From assembly GCF_000733925.1 (NCBI RefSeq), contig NZ_JPOO01000003.1, forward strand, positions 1,550,001-1,614,000: a stretch of DNA of 64,000 bases, written 5' to 3'. The stretch comes from Arenibacter algicola. Lineage in GTDB: Bacteria; Bacteroidota; Bacteroidia; Flavobacteriales; Flavobacteriaceae. A program made the position numbers and the translations under genes. This document shows positions 53,729-62,279 of this stretch, piece by piece; position 1 is the stretch's first letter; each line of letters begins with the position of its first letter. The notes under the pieces are model-generated. The model was not told the origin of the DNA. It worked only from the letters and a program-made list of their open reading frames with translations, and made no database searches.

Positions 53729-53978
53729 AAATTATATATGCTCCAATATGGTTTATGCACTCCAGTTTTGCACATAATTGAATTAACTGAAACTGCAGAA
53801 TTCCACGCTATTGCCTATGGCATAAATATCTCAAAACCTATATATCCTTTGTATTGAAAAAAATTGTATTTTAACTTCGGTTAAATACCTGATGCACAAA
53901 AGCCTATAGGGTATTTTCACTAATTTATTTAAGGGATGTTGTTTATCCCAATGTTGACTTAAATATTTAGGAAATTAT
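53729..53978. other. Spacer upstream of the STING gene
   Basis: No gene and no cyclase fragment are seen. It is AT-rich; I did not find a convincing TTG/TAnnTTTG promoter, although TATATCCTTTG (about 53841-53851) is near to one. Confidence 0.4.
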
Positions 53979-54650
53979 ATGAAATTGAGTCTTAAATTCC
54001 TTCCCCTAAAAGATTTGTTCTATTCCATTTTTCCAACAGTAGGCACCTATGGCGGCTATATACAGGGAATAGCGCCTACCTTATTTCCCAATATATGGAT
54101 TGCCGTGGGCATAGGGCTCCTAGCCTCAGTGATTCTAGCTGTTGTGTTTTACAAGGAAAATGTAAAAGCCTATAAAAAGTCATTGGCCGAAATACTTGCC
54201 ACGGGTTATTTTATGAATTTTACCGGCCGCTTTGGAAAACTTCTTAAAACCAAAACCCCTATTCATTTTTCTTTTCCGGACGATAAAATAAGGACCTTTA
54301 CTGCAAATCAAATTACCGTTGAAGTAGGAATGCCGACCAGCCTCAAATCATTGACCGAATACGCAGAGATGGTTGAAAATAAATATGAAATTGTCTATGT
54401 GCGTGAAGCCACCTACAGTGAGCCTTTTTGGTTACGGGCACAATTGGACGACAATAGACTAATTATCCATGAATTCCCAAGAACCTTATTCTCCCTCTCC
54501 AGGTATTTAAAAGATGATTTTTTAGATCAGCAGCTGGCAGAAAAAAATTCCAAAAAAATATATGCGTTCTTCCAGGATAAGATCGATCAATTAAGAATTG
54601 AATATTCCAGTGAAATTTCAAATGACAAATTGAAGTTTATCACGGTATAA
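53979..54650 (+). CDS. Bacterial STING-like receptor with N-terminal membrane helices (TM-STING), orphan
   Basis: The 223-residue protein has two N-terminal helices (about 13-33 and 38-58) and then a domain that reads like STING. LATGYFMNF (73-81) lines up with LAWSYYIGY of human STING, placing Phe81 at the ligand-stacking Tyr167. VREATYSEPFWL (141-152) lines up with the lid region DRVYSNSIYELL, and EFPRTLFSLSRY (165-176) with TPLQTLFAMSQY; a matching last helix follows. Bacterial STINGs bind cyclic dinucleotides (c-di-GMP) in CBASS, and TM-STING forms are thought to act on membranes. No CD-NTase gene lies in this window, so it looks orphan. A terminator stands upstream; unrelated small genes follow. 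Confidence 0.75.
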   Translation: MKLSLKFLPLKDLFYSIFPTVGTYGGYIQGIAPTLFPNIWIAVGIGLLASVILAVVFYKENVKAYKKSLAEILATGYFMNFTGRFGKLLKTKTPIHFSFPDDKIRTFTANQITVEVGMPTSLKSLTEYAEMVENKYEIVYVREATYSEPFWLRAQLDDNRLIIHEFPRTLFSLSRYLKDDFLDQQLAEKNSKKIYAFFQDKIDQLRIEYSSEISNDKLKFITV

Positions 54651-54781
54651 GTATATTTATAGTTAGGTAATATGCCACGGGCAATAAATGGCCATTATAC
54701 CCTACGATTGCCAGAAAAATAAATAAGTCGCATAGAATCAAATGTCGAACATTGATCGGCCCAATATAAATAGCTTTGGGA

Positions 54782-55195
54782 ATGAAAAAAAAGGAGAATG
54801 ATATAAGACCCATTATTTTAGAAGCCGGGGAAGGCAGAACTTACCGCTGCGGTAGCATGACGGCCATTTTTAAGGCGGATGATCAGGAAACCGATGAAAA
54901 ATACAGTGTCTCAGAATGGTGGTTGGAGCCCAATTCCATGGGTCCCGGGGCTCACCAGCACCAGGACAATGACGAAGTATTTTACGTTCTGGAGGGATGC
55001 TGTTCCTTTTTAATAGGGGATCAATGGACCGAGGCCGATAAGGGAACCTTTTTAAGGATTCCTGCCAAAACCATGCATGACTTTGCCAACAGAACGGATC
55101 AAAAAACCGGCATCCTAAATTTCTATATCCCGGGAGGTTTTGAACGAAATATGCCAGCAATAGTAAAATGGTTTAAAAACAATCCAAATTCCTGA
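54782..55195 (+). CDS. Cupin domain protein
   Basis: The start at 54782 (ATG) is preferred over the TTG at 54776. The 137-residue protein has the cupin motif GPGAHQHQDNDEVFYVLEGC (metal-ligand His, His, Glu) and the second motif RIPAKTMHDFANRT. The role is unknown. The next gene starts 3 bases after the stop, so the pair is co-translated. Confidence 0.88.
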   Translation: MKKKENDIRPIILEAGEGRTYRCGSMTAIFKADDQETDEKYSVSEWWLEPNSMGPGAHQHQDNDEVFYVLEGCCSFLIGDQWTEADKGTFLRIPAKTMHDFANRTDQKTGILNFYIPGGFERNMPAIVKWFKNNPNS

Positions 55196-55198
55196 GAA

Positions 55199-55654
55199 AT
55201 GAACAGTATAACAGTAGAAGCCCAAATGATGATCAGAAAACCCGTGGAAGAGGTTTTTAAGGCCTTTATAGACCCCAAAATTACCACACAATTTTGGTTT
55301 ACAAAATCTAGTGGCCCCCTCAAAAAAGGGAAAACCGTTACTTGGGAATGGGAAATGTATGGCGCCGTGTCAGAAGTACTCACCAAAGATATTGTCCCCA
55401 ACAAATTAATTGCAACCCAATGGGGCAATCCTGCCACTCAGGTAGACTACGTATTCACGGAACTAACTCCACAAAACACCTATGTAATCATAAAAAACTA
55501 TGGTTTTACGGAAACAGGGGAAGAGCTACATAAAACCCTAATGAACAACACCGGTGGATTTACCACTGTTTTAGACGGACTAAAAGCGTATCTGGAGCAC
55601 GGTATACAGCTCAACCTCATTGCAGACAAGTTCCCACAGAACCTAAAGCAATAA
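55199..55654 (+). CDS. SRPBCC/AHSA1-type protein
   Basis: The 151-residue protein reads EAQMMIRKPVEEVFKAFIDP, TTQFWFTKSSGPLKKGKTVT, then WEMYGAVSEVLTKDIV and FTTVLDGLKAYLEHG, as in the START/Bet-v-1-like AHSA1 family (activator of Hsp90 ATPase homologue). Bacterial members bind small hydrophobic ligands; the function is not fixed. It is coupled to the cupin upstream. Confidence 0.88.
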   Translation: MNSITVEAQMMIRKPVEEVFKAFIDPKITTQFWFTKSSGPLKKGKTVTWEWEMYGAVSEVLTKDIVPNKLIATQWGNPATQVDYVFTELTPQNTYVIIKNYGFTETGEELHKTLMNNTGGFTTVLDGLKAYLEHGIQLNLIADKFPQNLKQ

Positions 55655-55731
55655 ACAAGATTTCACTGGCAGCCCGTGTTAATTAAAACACAGAGCCAAA
55701 CTAACAGTAAGTTTGTACAATATAATTTTAG

Positions 55732-56211
55732 ATGAAAAATCCTATTGAAATAAAGATGGCCAAAACGGCAACCGACTTCGAACAAGCCAAAAAATTAATC
55801 TTGGAATATGTAGCCTGGTTGGGCATTGATCTGTCTTTTCAAAATTTTGATAAGGAAATAGAGGGCCTGCCCGAAATGTACAATTATGAGGATGGCGGAT
55901 TATTTATTGCCTATATAAACGAGGAGGCTGTTGGCATCGCCGGAATCCGAAGGTTTAATAAGAACGATGGAGAAATAAAACGTATGTTCGTACAACCCAA
56001 CAGCAGGGGTTTGGGCATAGGACAACTACTACTCAACCATTGTATTGAAAAAGCCAGAAAACTTAACTACGACACCATAAAACTGGACACTGCAGATTTT
56101 ATGAAATCGGCCATTAAACTGTATACCGATAATGGTTTTGTGGAAATAGGGGCTTACCGCCACAATCCACATGAATCTGCACGGTACTATGAACTAAGCC
56201 TAAAAAAGTAG
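55732..56211 (+). CDS. GNAT family N-acetyltransferase
   Basis: The 159-residue GNAT protein has the acetyl-CoA motif RMFVQPNSRGLGIGQLLLNH (with the Q/RxxGxG loop) and IKLYTDNGFVEIGAYRHNP near the end. The acceptor is unknown. It is distinct from the GNAT at 45497-46012 and lies 77 bases after the SRPBCC gene. Confidence 0.92.
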   Translation: MKNPIEIKMAKTATDFEQAKKLILEYVAWLGIDLSFQNFDKEIEGLPEMYNYEDGGLFIAYINEEAVGIAGIRRFNKNDGEIKRMFVQPNSRGLGIGQLLLNHCIEKARKLNYDTIKLDTADFMKSAIKLYTDNGFVEIGAYRHNPHESARYYELSLKK

Positions 56212-56311
56212 ATATCCCCTATTGAGGTACTTCATAAAACACCTAAACTAGACAACATCATTCTTCTTTACAGAGTAATGTTGCACTATTTTCAATAATT
56301 ATTTTTTATTG

Positions 56312-56324
56312 TTAGGAATCCTCA
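56312..56324. promoter_or_regulatory. TTAGGA-N-TCCTCA operator, probable MarR site 1
   Basis: This imperfect 13-bp palindrome, TTAGGAATCCTCA, lies just before a -7-like TATATTTG (56326-56333), 36 bases upstream of the thioredoxin-like gene. It closely matches the perfect site at 56621. Confidence 0.6.
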
Positions 56325-56368
56325 CTATATTTGTTGGGCAATAGTGCAATAACCTAAATACAAGAAAA

Positions 56369-56602
56369 ATGAAAAAATCGGTTTTTTATCACGCAGGATG
56401 TCCCGTATGCGTTAGTGCGGAACATGAAATTTTAGAATTAGTGGGTCGGGATAATGTGGAAATAGTACACTTCGGCCAAAACAAATCCCGTATTCCCGAA
56501 GCGGAAAAAGCAGGTGTTAAGTCGGTCCCTGCCCTACTTACGCCCAATGGAAATGTACTGCACATCAACTTTGGAGCTTCCATGGCCGATGTAAAAGGTT
56601 AA
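56369..56602 (+). CDS. Small thioredoxin/glutaredoxin-like protein (CPVC)
   Basis: The 77-residue protein has the active-site motif C11-P-V-C14 (FYHAGCPVCVSAE) and a cis-proline in GVKSVPALLTPNG, so the thioredoxin fold is clear. It is short for the family, and NVLHINFGASMADVK at the end completes the last strand and helix. A MarR-type palindrome lies upstream. It sits in the same set as DUF2024 and the Cys-rich MarR regulator, which suggests thiol or metal stress. Confidence 0.85.
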   Translation: MKKSVFYHAGCPVCVSAEHEILELVGRDNVEIVHFGQNKSRIPEAEKAGVKSVPALLTPNGNVLHINFGASMADVKG

Positions 56603-56620
56603 ATTTTTTATTCTAAAATG

Positions 56621-56633
56621 TTAGGAGTCCTAA
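56621..56633. promoter_or_regulatory. TTAGGAGTCCTAA operator, probable MarR site 2
   Basis: This is a perfect TTAGGA-N-TCCTAA palindrome, 17 bases before the DUF2024 start, where a bound repressor would block transcription or translation of the gene. It matches site 1 at 56312. Confidence 0.65.
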
Positions 56634-56649
56634 TAAATTGTATTTTATA

Positions 56650-56922
56650 ATGAGCGCCATGAAAATATCGGTTTGGGACACTTATGTGGCCCGGGAAGAC
56701 GGCAAGACCATGCACTTCGATATACTGGTACCCCATAATTTGAAGGACAAGAATATCATTTTTGATTATGGTCGTGAATTTCTATCCACAAAATCGTTCA
56801 AAACCAATGGACTATCCACCAAGGCCTGTACCTACTGTCATATGGAAATGGCCAGCGACACCATATTGGAAGCCATAAATAGAATGGGGTATTTTATCTT
56901 AGAAATGGAAAATTGTGAATAA
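56650..56922 (+). CDS. DUF2024 family protein
   Basis: The start at 56650 (ATG) is chosen over a TTG at 56638. The 90-residue protein reads MKISVWDTYVAREDGKTMHF and then DILVPHNLKDKNIIFDYG, with the cysteine motif ACTYCHMEMAS and a final GYFILEMENC, which is the DUF2024 pattern. The CxxCH motif hints at metal or redox chemistry, but the function is unknown. A likely MarR operator precedes it and a terminator follows. Confidence 0.88.
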   Translation: MSAMKISVWDTYVAREDGKTMHFDILVPHNLKDKNIIFDYGREFLSTKSFKTNGLSTKACTYCHMEMASDTILEAINRMGYFILEMENCE

Positions 56923-56944
56923 TTTGATTAGGATAACTAACTTT

Positions 56945-56974
56945 GCCTGTCGGGCAATTCCCGGCAGGCTTTTT
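56945..56974 (+). terminator. Terminator hairpin directly in front of marR
   Basis: GCCTGTCGGG (56945-56954) pairs with CCCGGCAGGC (56960-56969, one G-T pair) and is followed by five T. The marR start codon is only 3 bases further on, so it may end DUF2024 mRNA or act as an attenuator for marR. Confidence 0.85.
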
Positions 56975-56976
56975 AT

Positions 56977-57588
56977 ATGGACAAAAGTATTTTTAACCCA
57001 GACCATCAAGAAACGGACGTTTCCAGCAAAATTATAGCTGGACTAGAGCGCATTTCCGAAGCATTCAAAGTCCTGCTTTGGGATAAGGCCAAATTGTTGG
57101 GCTTAAGTCCCATCCAAATCCAAGTCCTAATTTTCATTGCCTACCATAAAACCGAATTCTGCAATGTAAGCCACTTGGCCAAGGAATTCAACATAACCAA
57201 GCCCACCATTAGCGATGCCATAAGGGTCTTGGACAAAAAAGGACTTATTACCAAAGAATATTCTTCCAGCGATAGTAGAAGCTACTCCATTGGTCTCTCT
57301 GAAGCAGGGACAGAGACCATAGGTCAAATTTCCGATTTTGCCAATCCCATCAAGATGCAGCTCAATGCAGTTGGGAGTTCCGAGTTGGAAGCGCTATTTG
57401 GCACCTTGAGCAAGCTCATCTATCAACTGAACACAAGTGGGATCCTTAGTGTACAAAGAACCTGCTATGGCTGTAAATTCTACAGTAAAAAAAGTGACCA
57501 GGATTATTGCAACTTGCTCAACAAAGAATTGCTCAATAAGGACATCCGATTGGACTGCCCTGAATTTGAAGTAAGACACGCTCAATAA
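56977..57588 (+). CDS. MarR family regulator with C-terminal four-cysteine cluster
   Basis: The 203-residue protein has a MarR winged helix at residues about 40-115: LGLSPIQIQVLIFIAYHKTE, then HLAKEFNITKPTISDAIRVL and a wing with SSSDSRSYSI. The tail has four cysteines: C163-x2-C166-x11-C178-x15-C194, as in a zinc, iron-sulfur or thiol sensor. The start is taken as 56977. It probably controls the thioredoxin-like and DUF2024 genes through the two TTAGGA palindromes upstream. Confidence 0.87.
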   Translation: MDKSIFNPDHQETDVSSKIIAGLERISEAFKVLLWDKAKLLGLSPIQIQVLIFIAYHKTEFCNVSHLAKEFNITKPTISDAIRVLDKKGLITKEYSSSDSRSYSIGLSEAGTETIGQISDFANPIKMQLNAVGSSELEALFGTLSKLIYQLNTSGILSVQRTCYGCKFYSKKSDQDYCNLLNKELLNKDIRLDCPEFEVRHAQ

Positions 57589-57772
57589 AGCCCATAGGAC
57601 AACTCAGCTGTCCATATCCGAGAACAGTTTTTCACTAAAGTCGCATCCGCAGTATAACTTTCACCTTCAATCTTGGGAGAGTTATTAAGTTTTTGGATAT
57701 TTACCACATCAATATTACATGTAAACAGCTAAAGCAAACCTAAGATCGCTTAAGGATTATAACAAATAGAAC

Positions 57773-60145
57773 ATGAAAAACAATTGGCTTCTCTACGGCG
57801 CATTTCTACTATCTCTTTCCATCAGTTTTGCCCAACAAGGGAACAAATCCAGCTTATCCATAAAAAAAATAATGCAGGGCGATGACTTTGTAGGCCATCT
57901 TCCTTCAAATCCCCAATGGTCCTTGGACGGCCAGACCCTGTATTTTGATTGGAATCCAGAAAAAGCCCAAAACGATTCCCTTTATGCCTACCATTTAAAA
58001 TCGGCCAAAACTATAAAAACCGATTTTGAAACCTCCTACTCCCTTCCCAGTAGTAGTGGAGTTTTTAACCAGGATAGGACCTTAAAGTTATATTCCAAAA
58101 GGGGCGACATATTTTTGTTGAACCTTAAGTCCCAAAACCTGATCCAAATAACCAGAACAGAAGATTACGAAAGTGCCCCCCATTTTACAGAGAACGGCAC
58201 CAAAGTAGCCTACCGACAGGGCAACAATCTTTTTAGCTGGGATATAGCGACCGGGAGTACGGTACAGCTAACCAAAATTAAGTCTGCAAAAAAAGACGAC
58301 GACAAAAGCAATAAAGACCAATGGCTGTACGAAGATCAATTAGGGCTATTTGAGGTACTGCGCCAACGTAAGGACAAAAAAGACAAAACAGAGGAAGCAA
58401 AAAAACTTCTTGAGGCCAAGGGACCTCTCCCTATTGACCCTGATGGTAAATCGATATACAATCCAAGGATAAACCCCATAGGAAATTACCTTACTTACTT
58501 AGCTACAAAATCGCCTACAAATAAGGGCACCATTGTTCCCCATTATGTTACGGAATCCGGGTATACCGAAGATGAGGATACAAGATCCAAGGTAGGCAAC
58601 GAACCTTACGAATATGAAATGTTCGTTTACGACATTGCCAACAAAAAGGCCTATCCAGTGATTTTGGACAGTCTGCAGGGGTTAGATTACGTACCTGAGT
58701 ACACCAAGGACTATCCGGATAAGACTTATGAAAATAAAAACAGACTGGGCTACATTGATGGGCCACTTTGGAGCGAAGACGGGAAATATGCCGTGCTGGA
58801 CATTAATAGCAACGACTATAAGGACCGGTGGATAGTACTTCTGGATCCAAAAGATGGCAGTGTTTCTCTTTTGGACCATCAGCATGACGAAGCTTGGATT
58901 GCCGGCCCGGGCATTGGAGGATACGAAGGGGGCGATAAGGGCTGGATGCCCGATGGAAAAAGTATCTGGTTCCAATCCGAAAAAACAGGCTACTCACATC
59001 TCTATGTCATTGATGTAACTACCAAACAAACCAAGGCATTGACTTCGGGCCAATTTGAAATTTACGACCCACGAATCTCAAAAGATAAAAAACGCTGGTA
59101 TTTCACGGCCAACAAAAACCATCCCGGAGACAAACAGTTCTATAGCATGCCCATCGGCGGTGGTAAAATGGAGCAACTGACCCATATGACCGGATCCAAT
59201 GAGGTAACCCTGTCCCCAGACGAGCGTAAAATGGCCATTTTGCATTCGTATACCAACAAGCCTACGGAACTTTACCTACAGGACAATCCTATTTGGGGAA
59301 AATCCAAGGCAGAGGCGAAACGCATAACCTATTCCACCACCAAAGATTTTGATGGGTACCAGTGGCGGGACCCCCAAATAATCACCTTCAAGGCCGAGGA
59401 TGGCGAGGCGGTACATGCGAGGCTGTACAAGCCCAGTTCCGACGTAAAAAATAGGGCGGCCATTATTTTTGTGCATGGAGCCGGCTATTTACAGAACGCC
59501 CATAAATGGTGGAGCACTTATTTTAGGGAATATATGTTCCACAACCTCTTGGTGGACAATGGCTATACCGTGCTGGACATAGATTATAGGGGAAGTGCCG
59601 GTTATGGCAGGGACTGGCGCACCGGAATTTACAGACATATGGGTGGCAAGGACCTATCCGACCATGTGGATGGGGCCAAATATTTAATTGATGAACTCGG
59701 GATCGATCAGGATAAAATTGGTATTTACGGAGGCTCCTACGGTGGATTTATCACCTTAATGGCAATGTTCAAAGCCCCTGACACCTTTAAGGCGGGCGCC
59801 GCCATACGATCTGTGGGCGATTGGGCCGCTTACAACCATGGTTATACGGCCCGTATACTCAACACCCCGGTTATGGATAGCTTGGCTTACAGAAGAAGCT
59901 CCCCCATTTATTTTGCCGAAGGCTTAAAGGGCGACTTGCTGATATTACATGGCATGATAGACGACAACGTGCATTTTCAGGATATGGTGCGACTATCGCA
60001 GCGCTTAATCGAATTGGAGAAACACAATTGGGAAATGGCAGTCTACCCTGTAGAACGGCACAGCTTTGTGGAACCTAGTAGTTGGACAGATGAATACACC
60101 AGAATCTTTAAGTTGTTCCAAAAAAGTTTGTTGGATAAGAAGTAG
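57773..60145 (+). CDS. S9 family prolyl oligopeptidase (DPP-like), secreted
   Basis: The 790-residue serine peptidase has a signal peptide (MKNNWLLYGAFLLSLSISFA). An N-terminal beta-propeller follows (residues about 30-540), then a C-terminal alpha/beta hydrolase domain with GGSYGGF (Ser655), GMIDDNVHF (Asp730/Asp731) and VERHSF (His763). It should cleave peptides, often after proline, in the periplasm. The gene stands alone. Confidence 0.93.
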   Translation: MKNNWLLYGAFLLSLSISFAQQGNKSSLSIKKIMQGDDFVGHLPSNPQWSLDGQTLYFDWNPEKAQNDSLYAYHLKSAKTIKTDFETSYSLPSSSGVFNQDRTLKLYSKRGDIFLLNLKSQNLIQITRTEDYESAPHFTENGTKVAYRQGNNLFSWDIATGSTVQLTKIKSAKKDDDKSNKDQWLYEDQLGLFEVLRQRKDKKDKTEEAKKLLEAKGPLPIDPDGKSIYNPRINPIGNYLTYLATKSPTNKGTIVPHYVTESGYTEDEDTRSKVGNEPYEYEMFVYDIANKKAYPVILDSLQGLDYVPEYTKDYPDKTYENKNRLGYIDGPLWSEDGKYAVLDINSNDYKDRWIVLLDPKDGSVSLLDHQHDEAWIAGPGIGGYEGGDKGWMPDGKSIWFQSEKTGYSHLYVIDVTTKQTKALTSGQFEIYDPRISKDKKRWYFTANKNHPGDKQFYSMPIGGGKMEQLTHMTGSNEVTLSPDERKMAILHSYTNKPTELYLQDNPIWGKSKAEAKRITYSTTKDFDGYQWRDPQIITFKAEDGEAVHARLYKPSSDVKNRAAIIFVHGAGYLQNAHKWWSTYFREYMFHNLLVDNGYTVLDIDYRGSAGYGRDWRTGIYRHMGGKDLSDHVDGAKYLIDELGIDQDKIGIYGGSYGGFITLMAMFKAPDTFKAGAAIRSVGDWAAYNHGYTARILNTPVMDSLAYRRSSPIYFAEGLKGDLLILHGMIDDNVHFQDMVRLSQRLIELEKHNWEMAVYPVERHSFVEPSSWTDEYTRIFKLFQKSLLDKK

Positions 60146-60428
60146 GATGAAAAAAAGTACAACATCCTGAATACCCTACAATAAACTTTACCCCTTAATA
60201 CCTACTTATTAAGACAATATTCCATCTTACAACGGTCTTCGGCACCAATTAAAGCCATAATAAGCTTATAACAATATGCGAAATTGAAAAATATGCCGTT
60301 TGCATTATATATTATCCAAATTGAATCATATCTTAACATTAAGGTTTAATTTCGATAAGACTAAATCGAGGTAAGTCTGTTTAGTAATTATGAATATAGG
60401 ACAAGCCACCAAGTGATCATTTAGGTAT

Positions 60429-61805
60429 ATGGGATTTGTGGACAAACATTATGGGTGGAGATGGAGCGAAGAAGACCCAATTTTCAAGAATAATAACTTT
60501 ATTCATAAGGTCTTGGGATATGATGAACCCAAAGACCAATCATTTGCCACGGACAAATTTAAAGACCTTTTCTATCCGGGTGATTTTGATTTACTTCAAA
60601 AATCATGGAAGGAATATAATGATGGCACCGATCATTCCTTTGAAATAAGTTATAGGTTTAGGCATAAGGATGGGTCTTGGAGATGGATAAAAGAATCGGG
60701 GCTGGCCAATGAATTTAATAGTTCCAATAATCCTATTATGGGCATTGGAACTATTCAAGAGGTTACCGACAAGAAGAAAAAGAATACCCAATTAAAATCC
60801 ATTCTTAAAAACGTTTCAATTATAATACTTAGGTTGCGACAAGATTCCAACAACAATATTAAAGTTGAATACATAAGTAAAGAGGCTTTACAGCATTGGA
60901 ACATTCCTTGCGAAACCCTGTTACAAGATGAAAACTATATGCGCAATTTAGCCCATAAGGACGATCTTGGTAAAATTAGGTCCAGCCTAGGCCATTCCTT
61001 TGCGAAAATGGAATTTTTCGAATGCCAATGGCGGGTAGTTTCTCAGGAAGATAAGATTATTTGGTGCCAAGGTGTAGGAACTCCAATATTAGATAAAGAT
61101 GGCAGCCGTTTTATAGACGTTGTTATTACAGATATTACCAAAGAGAAAATATATACCGAACAACTAAAGGAATCCGAAAACAAATATTACAACCTTTTTC
61201 AGCATTCCCCCCAGCCGTCATGGGTATATGATCTGGAAAGTTTAGCTTTTCTAAATGTGAATACTGCGGCCGTAGAAAGATATGGGTACAGCAAAAAAGA
61301 ATTTTTGTCCATGACCTTAGCGGATATTAGGCCAAAAAGCGAATTGAGGGTCTTGGAAAAACAGGTTAATATAACACGGAAAGATTATCAAAACCTATTC
61401 CACGGCTACTTTAAACATTGTAATAAGAAAGGAGATATTATATTGGTACATTTATACAGTAGCCCCATCACATATAATGGTAAAAAATGCAGGCAGGTCA
61501 TTGCCGTAGATATTTCTGAAAAAATGAAATATTTAGAATTTATTGAAAATCAAAATAAGAGTTTAAAAAAGATTGGCTGGATGCAATCCCATGAACTTAG
61601 GGCGCCTTTGGTGCGTTTAATGGGTCTCATTAATTTATTAAACGATCATGAATCCATATGTAAGGAGGAAATGAAATATATTAACACGGAAATAATAAAT
61701 TCGGCCAATGAAATGGATATAATGACAAAAAATATTGCCAAAATTATTAACGACACCCAGCTAAAAGAGGAGGAGAATGACCTACAGATTATTGCAAATA
61801 GATGA
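60429..61805 (+). CDS. PAS-PAS-PAS-HisKA protein without an ATPase domain
   Basis: The 458-residue protein has three PAS/PAC-like regions (about 20-120, 120-240, 245-365) and then a HisKA-like dimerisation region with the H-box MQSHELRAPLVRLMGL (His388), followed by a second helix. It ends there: no N, G1 or G2 boxes of a HATPase_c domain follow. The last 29 bases overlap the response regulator gene. It could be a phosphotransfer or phosphatase partner, or a truncated kinase. No signal peptide or membrane helices are seen. Confidence 0.8.
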   Translation: MGFVDKHYGWRWSEEDPIFKNNNFIHKVLGYDEPKDQSFATDKFKDLFYPGDFDLLQKSWKEYNDGTDHSFEISYRFRHKDGSWRWIKESGLANEFNSSNNPIMGIGTIQEVTDKKKKNTQLKSILKNVSIIILRLRQDSNNNIKVEYISKEALQHWNIPCETLLQDENYMRNLAHKDDLGKIRSSLGHSFAKMEFFECQWRVVSQEDKIIWCQGVGTPILDKDGSRFIDVVITDITKEKIYTEQLKESENKYYNLFQHSPQPSWVYDLESLAFLNVNTAAVERYGYSKKEFLSMTLADIRPKSELRVLEKQVNITRKDYQNLFHGYFKHCNKKGDIILVHLYSSPITYNGKKCRQVIAVDISEKMKYLEFIENQNKSLKKIGWMQSHELRAPLVRLMGLINLLNDHESICKEEMKYINTEIINSANEMDIMTKNIAKIINDTQLKEEENDLQIIANR

Positions 61806-62175
61806 CGACCCTGTAATTCTTTTTTTGCATGACAAGTTGCTTTCAAAATACACCAATTCCAAAATTGGACAATTTGAGAACGGAAAATTGGTGCTGGATT
61901 ATATACTTCAGAACAAGGACCCCAACAAACACTTTATGTTACTTTTGGATATCAACATGCCAGTTATGAATGGATGGGAATTTATGGATGAGATTTCCAA
62001 CTATGAATTAAAAAATAATATAAAGGCCATAATCTTAACCTCGTCTGCAGATAATACAGACTTGAAAAAATCGAAAACCTATCCCAACGTTGTCAATTAT
62101 ATCCAAAAGCCATTGACCAGGGAAAAGATTGAAAAAATACCGCTGCTCATGAAATATCTGGAATTGACGGAATAA
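61777..62175 (+). CDS. Single-domain response regulator
   Basis: The 132-residue receiver has LLQIDDDP (D9-D11), phosphoacceptor Asp58 (LLLDINMPVMNGWEF), T88/S89 (IILTSS) and Lys111 (YIQKPL). There is no output domain. It overlaps the PAS-HisKA gene by 29 bases and is almost certainly its partner. Single-domain receivers act in phosphorelays or by protein contact. Confidence 0.92.
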   Translation: MTYRLLQIDDDPVILFLHDKLLSKYTNSKIGQFENGKLVLDYILQNKDPNKHFMLLLDINMPVMNGWEFMDEISNYELKNNIKAIILTSSADNTDLKKSKTYPNVVNYIQKPLTREKIEKIPLLMKYLELTE

Positions 62176-62279
62176 CGCCTATCATTAGCTTTGGACTGTA
62201 TCTCAAAAATTTCAATCTCGGCAAAATTTAAATAGCAAGCCTGTAGTTTAATAAATTGCCCACAATTCTGGGCACATAT

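Noticed and set aside
53979..57588. A complete CBASS operon around the STING-like gene
   Set aside because: None of the neighbouring products (cupin, SRPBCC, GNAT, CPVC, DUF2024, MarR) resembles a CD-NTase, Cap2/Cap3 or a nuclease, so only the receptor is supported.
62257..62274. Terminator after the GH16 gene (TGCCCA/TGGGCA)
   Set aside because: The stem is only 6 bp and there is no T run on the minus strand.
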